NCBI GenBank assembly: GCA_900546355.1
Contig: URCM01000007.1
Location: 1-51,068 of the forward strand
Reading direction: 5' to 3'
From: an uncultured Bacteroides sp.
GTDB lineage: Bacteria > Bacteroidota > Bacteroidia > Bacteroidales > Bacteroidaceae
DNA: 51,068 nt
Shown here: in pieces, positions 43,493 through 51,068 of the stretch
Layout: each line of letters begins with the position of its first letter
How positions within the stretch are numbered: the first letter of the stretch is position 1
Notes under the pieces: generated by a model
Databases searched by the model: none
Told to the model about the DNA's origin: nothing
Seen by the model: only the letters and a program-made list of their open reading frames with translations
Position numbers and translations under genes: made by a program

Positions 43493-44089
43493 TTATTTGC
43501 CTGCAAACCAATTATGGATAGCCGTATCGTATGAAGAAGATACACCGAAAGCTTCACAAGCCAGCTGGCGGCGTTCTTCACGGGTCGTAGCCGCTCCCCT
43601 CTCCTTCAGGATATCCAGCAATGTAGCGTATTGGGCTTTGCTCGCCACGATAACCACATCGTTGAAGTTCTTTGCCGCTGCACGAATCAACGAAATACCA
43701 CCTATATCAATTTTCTCAATGATGTCCTGCTCGCCTGCACCCGAAGCCACAGTGTCTTCAAACGGATACAAGTCGACAATCACCAAGTCTATTTCCGGAA
43801 TTTCATATTGCTTCACCTGATTTTGGTCTTCTTCCAGCGCACGGCGGCACAGGATGCCTCCGAACACTTTCGGGTGAAGGGTCTTCACACGGCCGCCCAA
43901 AATAGAAGGATAACCCGTCAAGTCTTCTACCGCATGGCATTTATAGCCCAAATCTTCTATAAAATGACGTGTACCGCCGGTCGAAAGGAACTCTACTCCA
44001 TCTTCCGCCAGCAAACGGATAATTTCATCCAAACCATCTTTGTGGTAAACAGATACCAACGCTGTCTTTATTTTCTTCGTTTCTGACAT
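43493..44089 (-). CDS. purH: IMP cyclohydrolase domain of PurH, without the transformylase domain
   Basis: 198 residues. It contains only the N-terminal MGS-like IMP cyclohydrolase domain of PurH: ALVSVYHKDGLDEIIRLLAEDGVEFLSTGGT, DLTGYPSILGGRVKTLHPKVFGGILCRR, VIVDLYPFED, and GGISLIRAAAKNF. It closes the ring of FAICAR to give IMP, the last step of purine synthesis. Most bacteria carry a roughly 500-residue fusion in which AICAR transformylase follows; here a stop comes right after the domain (YDTAIHNWFAGK) and no transformylase frame follows before mreB. The missing activity must then come from another gene. A -7-like TAACTTTG lies upstream on the minus strand (44127-44134). Confidence 0.87.
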   Translation of the reverse strand: MSETKKIKTALVSVYHKDGLDEIIRLLAEDGVEFLSTGGTRHFIEDLGYKCHAVEDLTGYPSILGGRVKTLHPKVFGGILCRRALEEDQNQVKQYEIPEIDLVIVDLYPFEDTVASGAGEQDIIEKIDIGGISLIRAAAKNFNDVVIVASKAQYATLLDILKERGAATTREERRQLACEAFGVSSSYDTAIHNWFAGK

Positions 44090-44260
44090 AGCTAAAGGAC
44101 TTTAAAAGTTAATAATATCTTGGGCGCAAAGTTACAAAATATCTGTTTATAAACATAGAGACAACGCATGAAATTATCTTTCTTTTAATTTGTAACATGT
44201 TTGTAATATCTATTAAACTTATTTTCCCTACTTTTGCAACCGAAATCTTAAAACAACTTT

Positions 44261-46552
44261 ATGGAAACTGTTTATTTAGGAATTGTGATATTCCTTTTCA
44301 TGCTGGCAGTGTTCGACTTGCTGGTGGGTGTCAGCAACGACGCCGTGAACTTTATGAATTCGGCTGTAGGCGCGAAAGTCGCCAAGTTCCGCACAATCAT
44401 TATTGTAGCAGCCGCAGGAGTCTTCTTAGGAGCCATTATGAGTAATGGCATGATGGACATCGCCAGACACGGCATCTTCCAACCGTCCAACTTCAGTTTT
44501 TACGAAATCATGTGCATCTTGCTGGCGGTGATGGTCACCGACGTGGTGCTGCTCGATGTGTTCAACACCCTCGGGCTTCCTACCTCTACCACGGTATCCA
44601 TGGTCTTCGAACTTCTGGGAGGTACATTTATCCTGGCAATACTGAAAATCTTAGGCGATGAAACAGGTATGTATTCATTAGGAGACATGATGAACACCGA
44701 AAAAGCGTTCTCGGTCATCATGGCGATTTTCTTATCCGTAGCCATCGCCTTTATAGCCGGTACAGTGGTACAATACATCTCCCGCTTGATTTTCAGCTTC
44801 AACTATAAGAAAAACCTTTCGTGGACCATCGGTATCTTCGGAGGCCTCTCTACAACGGCACTCGCCTACTTCATCCTGCTGCAAGGTCTGAAAAGTTCAC
44901 CTTATATCTCTCCCGAAACCCTGGAATGGATCAGCGCACACAACTCCATGCTGATTTTAGGATGTTTCATCTTCTTCACCCTGTTGATGCAAATCCTGCA
45001 CTGGTGCAAAGTAAATGTCTTCCGCATCATTGTCTTATTAGGAACTTTCTCGCTGGCATTGGCTTTCGCCGGAAATGACCTGGTGAACTTCATTGGTGTG
45101 CCTCTCGCCGGCTATTCATCGTATATGGATTATGTGACAAACTCGAACGGCGTAGGCATCCACGATTTCACAATGGGCTCACTGATGTCATCCGCCAAGA
45201 CCCCCATGATATTCCTCTTCCTTTCGGGCTTGATCATGGTATATGCCCTGGCTACTTCCAAGAAAGCGCAAAACGTAATCAAGACCTCGGTAGACCTCTC
45301 ACGCCAAGAAGAAGGAGACGAAATGTTCGGCTCGTCCGCTTTGGCAAGAACCATTGTACGACGTGCTACCGCCACCAATGAATTCCTGATTAAGGTCATC
45401 CCTGCCAACGTACGAAATTGGATAAACAACCGTTTCAATAAAGACGATGTGATACTCGAAAACGGAGCCGCGTTCGACTTAGTACGCGCTTCGGTCAACC
45501 TCGTCCTTTCGGGCTTGCTCATCATCATCGGTACCACGATGAAATTGCCCCTCTCTACCACGTATGTGACCTTTATCGTAGCCATGGGCTCTTCACTTGC
45601 CGACCGTGCATGGGGACGCGAAAGTGCCGTTTACCGCATCACCGGCATGTTCTCCGTCATCGGCGGATGGTTCATCACCGCATTCGTGGCATTTACGGTC
45701 TGCGCCCTCGTCACCATTATCATGTATTATACCAGTTTCGTAGGCATGTTCATCTTTATCTGCCTTGCGGTATTCCTGCTGGTAAGAAGCAACATTAAAT
45801 ATAGCGAAAAGCAAAAGGCGGAAAAGCAAGACGATATCTTCAAGCGCATGATGGCATCCAAAGACAAGAACGAAATCCTCACCCTGCTCCGCCAGCACGT
45901 GCGTGAGACCTTGTCCGACTACATCGACTATACCGAAAAGACCTACGTACAGGTGACCGACGGCTTTATCAATGAAGACTTGAAGAGCTTGAAGAAGGGG
46001 CTGAACTCGGCGGAAGAAAAGCGCAAGATGCTGAAGAAACGACGCCGCAAGGAAATCCTCGGCCTGCGCCGCATCCCTATCGCGCTGGCTATCGAGAAGA
46101 ACACATGGTTCCACCTTGGAAGCAACAGCTGCGAACAGATGCTCTACTGCTTGAAACGTATCTGCGAACCGTGCAAGGAACACGTGGACAATAACTTCAA
46201 CCCCATCTCGAAAGAAAGCATAGCCGACTTCCTGCCCATCCGCGAGGAATTGTGCAAGCTGATGGAAAACACACGTGCCGACATCGAGAACAACAACTAT
46301 GCCGATGCCGACGATATTCTGGTGAAAGGCGATACGTTGAAGAACAAGATTTCAGCCTTACGTAAGGCACAGATGAACCGCCTGCAGGAAACCGACAACA
46401 CCAGCCTGAAAGCCGCCATGGTCTACCTCAACATCTTGCAGGAAACACAAGAGTTGGTAAGTATCTGGCGTCACCTGCTCCGCGCAAGCCGCTTCTTCCA
46501 GAACGACTATGTGCCCCAGCAGGAAGCACAGATATTGAGTCTGACTGAATAA
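44261..46552 (+). CDS. Low-affinity inorganic phosphate transporter (Pit family) with PhoU-like tail
   Basis: 763 residues. Roughly the first 510 form the membrane part with about ten segments. The two Pit signature repeats are visible: FDLLVGVSNDAVNFMNSAVGAKVAKF near the N-terminus and FAGNDLVNFIGVPLAGY near residue 270. LPTSTTVSMVFELLGG and LPLSTTYVTFIVAMGSSLADRAWGRE are the paired inner motifs. The last 240 residues are soluble and helical (KDKNEILTLLRQHVRETLSDYI, SCEQMLYCLKRICEPCKEHVDN), resembling PhoU-type bundles that may regulate transport. A -7-like TACTTTTG lies at 44229-44236. It is closed by a strong terminator. Confidence 0.93.
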   Translation: METVYLGIVIFLFMLAVFDLLVGVSNDAVNFMNSAVGAKVAKFRTIIIVAAAGVFLGAIMSNGMMDIARHGIFQPSNFSFYEIMCILLAVMVTDVVLLDVFNTLGLPTSTTVSMVFELLGGTFILAILKILGDETGMYSLGDMMNTEKAFSVIMAIFLSVAIAFIAGTVVQYISRLIFSFNYKKNLSWTIGIFGGLSTTALAYFILLQGLKSSPYISPETLEWISAHNSMLILGCFIFFTLLMQILHWCKVNVFRIIVLLGTFSLALAFAGNDLVNFIGVPLAGYSSYMDYVTNSNGVGIHDFTMGSLMSSAKTPMIFLFLSGLIMVYALATSKKAQNVIKTSVDLSRQEEGDEMFGSSALARTIVRRATATNEFLIKVIPANVRNWINNRFNKDDVILENGAAFDLVRASVNLVLSGLLIIIGTTMKLPLSTTYVTFIVAMGSSLADRAWGRESAVYRITGMFSVIGGWFITAFVAFTVCALVTIIMYYTSFVGMFIFICLAVFLLVRSNIKYSEKQKAEKQDDIFKRMMASKDKNEILTLLRQHVRETLSDYIDYTEKTYVQVTDGFINEDLKSLKKGLNSAEEKRKMLKKRRRKEILGLRRIPIALAIEKNTWFHLGSNSCEQMLYCLKRICEPCKEHVDNNFNPISKESIADFLPIREELCKLMENTRADIENNNYADADDILVKGDTLKNKISALRKAQMNRLQETDNTSLKAAMVYLNILQETQELVSIWRHLLRASRFFQNDYVPQQEAQILSLTE

Positions 46553-46572
46553 AACCGTATCAGATATCATGT

Positions 46573-46620
46573 CAAGCCGGTATCGCCCATGAATTCCATT
46601 GGGCGATACCGGCTTGTTTT
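46573..46620 (+). terminator. Terminator after the phosphate transporter
   Basis: A perfect 17-bp stem (46573-46589 with 46600-46616) around a ten-base loop, followed by TTTT. Confidence 0.9.
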
Positions 46621-46661
46621 ACAATGTCTTCCCCCGAGAAGATAAATAAAAGACGCTGCAA

Positions 46662-46741
46662 AATATAGTTTCAGGCAAGTTCAGTTATACTGAAACTTTA
46701 GTTTCAATGCACTGAAACTTTTGTTTCCATGCACTAAAACC
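46662..46741 (-). repeat. 22-bp-period AGTTTCA array, copy B
   Basis: The reverse complement of copy A at 12866-12940. On the minus strand it reads as units GAAACAAAAGTTTCAGTGCA and GAAACTAAAGTTTCAGTATA followed by an inverted CCTGAAACT box, each 22 bases apart. In this copy each of the first two units is a complete GAAAC-N4-GTTTC palindrome. Like copy A, it lies just after a strong terminator. The rest of the gap 46553-47030 has no gene I can support. Confidence 0.8.
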
Positions 46742-46957
46742 GGGCATGCAACTAATTGCTTCCGCCAACCTTGTTGTCCTATCCCGGCATATCTCGCTCT
46801 TACCGATTACCTGGAAAGAGGATTGCCCTTGTCCAAACTTCCCCCCACAATACCATAGCCACGTTTCTTCACCTGCCGCCAACCAACTTAACGGCAAACC
46901 ATCGTCCCATGAAAAAACGTTCAAATATGCACTTTCCGACGAAAATCTTCGCGAATT

Positions 46958-46989
46958 ATTGCAAGAGAATAAAAAATGACCTATTTTTG
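46958..46989 (+). promoter_or_regulatory. Promoter for frr
   Basis: ATTG (46958-46961), a 20-base spacer and TATTTTTG (46982-46989), 41 bases upstream of the frr ATG. Confidence 0.6.
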
Positions 46990-47030
46990 TTCACATAAAC
47001 TTATCGACAACATTTTAAAGCAATAAGAAT

Positions 47031-47591
47031 ATGGCAGATTCTAAAACAATCCTCAGCGCAGCTGAAGAAAAAATGGATATGGCAATCATGTATCTGGAAG
47101 ACGCATTGGCACATATCCGCGCCGGAAAAGCCGATGTGCGGCTGCTTGACGGCATCCGTGTAGATTCATACGGAAGTATGGTTCCTATTAATAATGTAGC
47201 GGCGGTCACTACCCCCGACGCACGAAGCATCGCCATCAAACCGTGGGACAAGAGTATGTTCCGCATCATTGAGAAAGCAATCATTGACTCCGACCTGGGC
47301 ATCATGCCTGAAAACAATGGCGAGATTATCCGCATCGGTATTCCTCCGTTGACCGAAGAACGTCGTAAGCAACTCGCCAAGCAATGCAAAGGCGAAGGAG
47401 AAACGGCTAAAGTAAGCGTACGCAACGCACGCCGTGACGCTATCGACGCTTTGAAAAAAGCCGTAAAAGACGGTATGCCTGAAGACGAGCAAAAGAATGC
47501 CGAGGCAAAGCTTCAGAAATCACACGACAAGTACATCAAACAGATTGAAGACTTGCTTGCCGCTAAAGATAAAGAAATCATGACTGTATAA
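47031..47591 (+). CDS. frr: Ribosome recycling factor
   Basis: 186 residues, the normal length. It separates ribosomal subunits after termination together with EF-G. The family pattern is complete: [101 protein letters not shown], and [16 protein letters not shown]. It has its own promoter and is followed by a repeat-derived hairpin with a T run. Confidence 0.96.
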   Translation: MADSKTILSAAEEKMDMAIMYLEDALAHIRAGKADVRLLDGIRVDSYGSMVPINNVAAVTTPDARSIAIKPWDKSMFRIIEKAIIDSDLGIMPENNGEIIRIGIPPLTEERRKQLAKQCKGEGETAKVSVRNARRDAIDALKKAVKDGMPEDEQKNAEAKLQKSHDKYIKQIEDLLAAKDKEIMTV

Positions 47592-47614
47592 CCCTGCAGA
47601 TTGTGTGTCGTGAC

Positions 47615-47694
47615 AAAACACAGAGACACAAAGACAATTCACCTTACAAACCAACGGGCAAAAGCCCCGTTGCTCTGTGCCTCTGTGTTTTTTT
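47615..47694 (+). terminator. Repeat-derived hairpin terminator after frr
   Basis: Outer arms AAAACACAGAGACACAAAG (from 47615) and CTCTGTGCCTCTGTGTTTT (ending near 47691) pair with two mismatches and end in T's. A smaller GGGC-AAAA-GCCC hairpin sits in the loop. The arm sequence is of the same family as the palindrome at 14158-14346. Confidence 0.7.
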
Positions 47695-47744
47695 ATCCTT
47701 CACACACCACCTTCAACTTATAACTTTCAAAAAACATACTTCAT

Positions 47745-48680
47745 TTGGAACAAGGATTAGTCATCAAAAATACAGGAAGCTGGTATATCGTGAAGACCAG
47801 AGACGGAAGGCAAATAGAATGCAAGATAAAGGGAAACTTCCGCTTGAAAGGAATTCGTAGCACCAACCCCATTGCGGTAGGCGACCGTGTGCAAATCGCC
47901 ATAAACTCCGAAGGAACCGCTTTCATCACCGAAATAGAAGACCGTAAGAACTACATCATCCGGCGGGCTTCAAACCTCTCCAAGCAATCGCATATCATTG
48001 CCGCCAACCTCGACTTGTGTATGTTGGTAGTGACCGTCAATTATCCCGAAACCTCCACCATTTTTATCGACCGCTTTCTTGCCTCAGCCGAAGCCTATCG
48101 GGTGCCGGTAGCACTGGTGTTCAACAAAACCGACCTTTATTCGGAAGACGAATTACGGTATTTAGACGGGTTGATAAATCTTTATACACACATCGGATAC
48201 CCCTGTTTCCGCATTTCCGCACGCAACGAAGAAGGCATTCAAGAAATAAAAGAAGAGTTGAAAGGGAAAATCACACTTTTTTCCGGACATTCGGGCGTAG
48301 GCAAATCTACGCTTATCAATGCCATCTTGCCCGAAGTAAACCTGAAAACCGGAGAGATATCAACGGCTCACAACAAAGGAATGCATACCACAACCTTTTC
48401 CGAGATGTTCCCCGTAGAAGACAACGGATATATCATCGACACACCGGGCATCAAAGGTTTCGGCACTTTCGACATGAAAGATGAAGAGATAGGACATTAC
48501 TTCAAAGAAATTTTCGAATTCTCGGCACATTGCAAATACGGGAACTGCACCCATCGGCACGAGCCGGGATGCGCCGTACGCGAAGCCGTAGAGAACCATT
48601 ACATCAGCGAGTCGCGCTATACTTCTTACCTCAACATCTTAGAAGACCGGGAGGAAGGGAAATACCGTGCGGCATATTAA
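47745..48680 (+). CDS. rsgA: Ribosome small subunit-dependent GTPase A
   Basis: 311 residues. RsgA helps 30S subunit maturation. It has an OB fold (residues 1-75), then a circularly permuted GTPase: the G4 motif FNKTDLY comes before G1 [12 protein letters not shown] and G3 DTPGIKGFG. The zinc module [14 protein letters not shown] is near the C-terminus. No in-frame ATG is near the expected N-terminus ([15 protein letters not shown]), so the start is most likely the TTG at 47745. No promoter match stands out; the frr terminator lies just upstream. Confidence 0.94.
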   Translation: MEQGLVIKNTGSWYIVKTRDGRQIECKIKGNFRLKGIRSTNPIAVGDRVQIAINSEGTAFITEIEDRKNYIIRRASNLSKQSHIIAANLDLCMLVVTVNYPETSTIFIDRFLASAEAYRVPVALVFNKTDLYSEDELRYLDGLINLYTHIGYPCFRISARNEEGIQEIKEELKGKITLFSGHSGVGKSTLINAILPEVNLKTGEISTAHNKGMHTTTFSEMFPVEDNGYIIDTPGIKGFGTFDMKDEEIGHYFKEIFEFSAHCKYGNCTHRHEPGCAVREAVENHYISESRYTSYLNILEDREEGKYRAAY

Positions 48681-48698
48681 TACGAATGCCCGCAAAAT

Positions 48699-48730
48699 AT
48701 TGCGAATGCTACAATTATATGTTACCTTTG
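48699..48730 (+). promoter_or_regulatory. Promoter for the DPP IV gene
   Basis: ATTG (48699-48702), a 20-base spacer and TACCTTTG (48723-48730), 53 bases upstream of the ATG at 48784. Confidence 0.62.
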
Positions 48731-48783
48731 TAAACATTTTCACACTGAGAAAAACAAATATAGAAGCTATAAACATTACGACA

Positions 48784-50985
48784 ATGAAAAAACTTATCGC
48801 TTTAAGCTGCCTGCTCGTGGCATTTGTATGTGCTTTTGCACAACACCACGTAACGCTTCAGGATGTAGCCGACGGAACATACCGCCCCCAGAACATTTAT
48901 GGCATCAAACCGATGCTGGACGGAGAACATTATACACAAATCAGTGATGACCGGAAACGGATTGTGAAATATTCGTTCAAGACGGGTAAAGAAGTGGAAG
49001 CCATTTTCGACGTGGAAACTGCACGCGACTGCCCCATCAAGTCATTCGACGACTACATCATGTCGCCCGACGAGAAACTGATTCTTATCCAAACCGAAAC
49101 AAAACCCATCTACCGCCGGTCGTTTACGGCAGAATATTATATATATAATGTAAAAAACAACACGATAGAACCGCTCTCGAAGAACGGACCGCAACAAGTG
49201 CCGCTCTTCTCGCCCGACGGATTCCAGATAGCTTTCGTGCGCAACAACAACATCTTCCTTGTAAAACTGCTCTTCGGCAATAGCGAATCGCAAGTAACCA
49301 AGGACGGAGAATACAACAAGGTATTAAATGGCATCCCCGACTGGGTGTATGAAGAAGAATTCGGCTTCAACCGCGCGTTCGACTTCAGTGCCGATAGCAA
49401 GATGATAGCTTACATCCGTTTCGATGAAAGCCAAGTGCCGATGTTCAGTTTCCCCTGGTACAAAGGAATGGCTCCCGAACGCACAGACTACGCCACTTAT
49501 CCCGGTGCCTATACGTATAAATACCCGAAAGCCGGCGAAGCGAACTCGAAAGTGACCGTACATACTTTCGACATCAAGAGCCACGTAACCCGTAAGATGG
49601 ACCTTCCGCTTGATGCCGACGGATATATCCCCCGCATCAAATTCACGTCCGACCCGGACAAACTTGCCATCATGACTCTGAACCGCCATCAGGACCGGTT
49701 CAACGTATACATGGCCAATCCGCGGAGCGCTATCTGCAAAAGCATCATCCGCGACGAATCGGAACAGTACGTCAAAGAACAGACATACAGCAACATCCGT
49801 TTCTACCCCGAAAACATCGTACTGATGAGCGAACGCGACGGATACAATCACCTTTATTTATATACCATCGGCGGAAACCTGGTACGCCAAGTGACCAAGG
49901 GTGAATTTGAGGTAAAAGACTTCTTGGGCTGGGACCAGAAAAATGATATATTCTATTATACCAGCAACGAGGAAAGCCCGCTCCGAAGTGCCGTTTATAA
50001 AATAGACCGCAAAGGAAAGAAAACCAAACTTTCCACACGGACGGGAACCAATGCCGCCATCTTCAATACAAACTTGACCTATTACATCAACAAATATTCC
50101 AGCAAAGACACTCCGACCCTCATCACGATTAACGACAACCGGGGAAAGGAACTGACCACCTTGCTCGACAACAGCAAGTTGAAAGAACAACTTACTGCCC
50201 TGAATATGCCTACGAAAGAATTTTTCACCTTCCGTACTACTGAAGGCGTAGAACTGAACGGCTGGATGATGAAACCCGCCAATTTCGACCCGAACAAGAA
50301 ATATCCGGTCATCATGCACCAGTACAGCGGGCCCGGCTCGCAACAGGTATTAGACCAATGGGGTATCGGAAGTTTCAGCGATGGAGGTATGTTTGAAGCT
50401 TACATGGCAGAGAAAGGATATATCAGCGTATGTGTAGACGGACGCGGTACGGGCGGACGAGGGGCGGCATTCGAGAAATGCACCTACCTCTTCCTTGGCG
50501 TAAAGGAATCGCACGACCAAGTGGAAACGGCACGTTACCTGGGCACGCTGCCTTACGTAGACGCCAACCGTATCGGCATCTGGGGCTGGAGCTACGGAGG
50601 ATATACCACTCTGATGTCTATGAGCGAAGGTACTCCGGTCTTCAAGGCCGGCGTAGCAATAGCTGCTCCCAGTGACTGGCATTTCTACGACACGGTATAT
50701 ACCGAACGGTTTATGCGCACACCGAAAGAAAACGGCGACGGATACCAGGCAGGTTCAGCCATTTTGCGTGCTCCCAAACTTCATGGCAATCTGCTTTTAG
50801 TACACGGAACGGCAGATGACAACGTACACTATCAGAACTGCGCCGAATATAGCGAAGCCTTGGTTCAAGCGGGCATCCAATTTGATATGCAAATCTATAC
50901 CAACCGCAACCATGGCATATCGGGAGGAAATACCCGCACGCACCTGATGAACCGCGTAGCGAACTTCTTCATCGAAAACCTGTAA
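48784..50985 (+). CDS. Dipeptidyl peptidase IV (S9 family)
   Basis: 733 residues from the ATG at 48784, which begins a signal peptide (MKKLIALSCLLVAFVCAFAQ); the open frame upstream covers the promoter. It removes X-Pro or X-Ala dipeptides from peptide N-termini, in the periplasm. Beta-propeller domain (about 30-470) with the DWVYEEEFGFNRAF loop, whose Glu pair holds the substrate N-terminus, then the alpha/beta hydrolase. The catalytic triad is complete: Ser603 in GWSYGGY, Asp678 in HGTADDNVH and His710 in NRNHGISG. Gut Bacteroides DPP IV enzymes share this layout. It is transcribed on its own. Confidence 0.95.
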   Translation: MKKLIALSCLLVAFVCAFAQHHVTLQDVADGTYRPQNIYGIKPMLDGEHYTQISDDRKRIVKYSFKTGKEVEAIFDVETARDCPIKSFDDYIMSPDEKLILIQTETKPIYRRSFTAEYYIYNVKNNTIEPLSKNGPQQVPLFSPDGFQIAFVRNNNIFLVKLLFGNSESQVTKDGEYNKVLNGIPDWVYEEEFGFNRAFDFSADSKMIAYIRFDESQVPMFSFPWYKGMAPERTDYATYPGAYTYKYPKAGEANSKVTVHTFDIKSHVTRKMDLPLDADGYIPRIKFTSDPDKLAIMTLNRHQDRFNVYMANPRSAICKSIIRDESEQYVKEQTYSNIRFYPENIVLMSERDGYNHLYLYTIGGNLVRQVTKGEFEVKDFLGWDQKNDIFYYTSNEESPLRSAVYKIDRKGKKTKLSTRTGTNAAIFNTNLTYYINKYSSKDTPTLITINDNRGKELTTLLDNSKLKEQLTALNMPTKEFFTFRTTEGVELNGWMMKPANFDPNKKYPVIMHQYSGPGSQQVLDQWGIGSFSDGGMFEAYMAEKGYISVCVDGRGTGGRGAAFEKCTYLFLGVKESHDQVETARYLGTLPYVDANRIGIWGWSYGGYTTLMSMSEGTPVFKAGVAIAAPSDWHFYDTVYTERFMRTPKENGDGYQAGSAILRAPKLHGNLLLVHGTADDNVHYQNCAEYSEALVQAGIQFDMQIYTNRNHGISGGNTRTHLMNRVANFFIENL

Positions 50986-50994
50986 TGTGATTTT

Positions 50995-51013
50995 CACCAC
51001 AGATTACACAGAT
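50995..51013. repeat. CACCACAGATTACACAGAT repeat, second copy
   Basis: Identical over 19 bases to the left arm at 23654-23672. It starts ten bases after the DPP IV stop codon. A matching right arm could not be recognised before the window ends at 51068. Confidence 0.75.
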
Positions 51014-51068
51014 CCTAAAATCCGCAAGCAATCTCAATGGCAATCTCAATTGCAGTAAAGAGCTTGAA

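Noticed and set aside
46685..46979. Small open frames (77-80 codons) in the gap before frr
   Set aside because: They overlap each other on both strands and run into the AGTTTCA array or the frr promoter region; no family resemblance or start context supports them.

Overview
The window looks like a chromosomal segment of a gut Bacteroidales bacterium (Bacteroides/Phocaeicola-like). Several signs agree. Promoters have the Bacteroidetes form (TTTG or a variant near -33, TAnnTTTG near -7). Bacteroidetes-typical families are present (Lnb/DUF4105, GldH, the PSP1/RicT protein with a long basic tail, a 763-residue Pit transporter). The envelope and housekeeping clusters are of Bacteroidales type. I saw no rRNA, tRNA, CRISPR array, phage or complete insertion sequence. 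Layout: 1-5017 (minus) holds the N-terminal two thirds of secA, then a translationally coupled pair made of a Lnb-type lipoprotein N-acyltransferase and an alkaline-phosphatase-fold protein that has lost most active-site residues. 5152-12671 (plus) is a tight cluster: coaX, a FadL-like outer-membrane protein, a TPR protein, lptC, a CNNM/HlyC-type membrane protein and a PpiD-like chaperone, closed by a strong terminator. 12976-22815 is looser: an uncharacterised ATP-grasp protein, an AAA_14/DUF4143 ATPase, pyruvate:ferredoxin oxidoreductase, a decayed acyltransferase, a GH2 glycosidase and a small lipoprotein with a poly-A frameshift. 22956-27538 is the lower hexuronate pathway: eda and kdgK diverge from a LacI-family regulator and uxaA, with a perfect 20-bp palindrome over the kdgK promoter as the likely operator. 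27742-33317 carries transporters (NhaC, SSS), a TPR protein and an exported phospholipase-D/cardiolipin-synthase-like enzyme, separated by repeat-rich gaps. 33465-37711 is metF-holB-ricT-gldH. 37670-44089 (minus) is the cell-shape cluster purH(IMP cyclohydrolase domain only)-mreB-mreC-mreD-mrdA-rodA. 44261-50985 holds a phosphate transporter, frr, rsgA and a dipeptidyl peptidase IV. How the genes work together: UxaA makes 2-keto-3-deoxygluconate, KdgK phosphorylates it and Eda splits it to pyruvate and glyceraldehyde-3-phosphate. NifJ can then oxidise the pyruvate. MreBCD, PBP2 and RodA form the elongation machinery. SecA, Lnb, LptC and PpiD belong to envelope biogenesis. The less ordinary content is between the genes: a three-copy MITE-like palindromic element, one copy of it apparently nested inside another palindromic repeat; two inverted copies of a 22-bp-period array of AGTTTCA boxes; a 23-bp-period array enclosed in a long inverted repeat downstream of nhaC; and two families of CACAGA-type dispersed palindromes. 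The most interesting protein-level observations are the Lnb/dead-phosphatase pair and the frameshifted lipoprotein. All identifications come from reading motifs by eye; no database search was possible.
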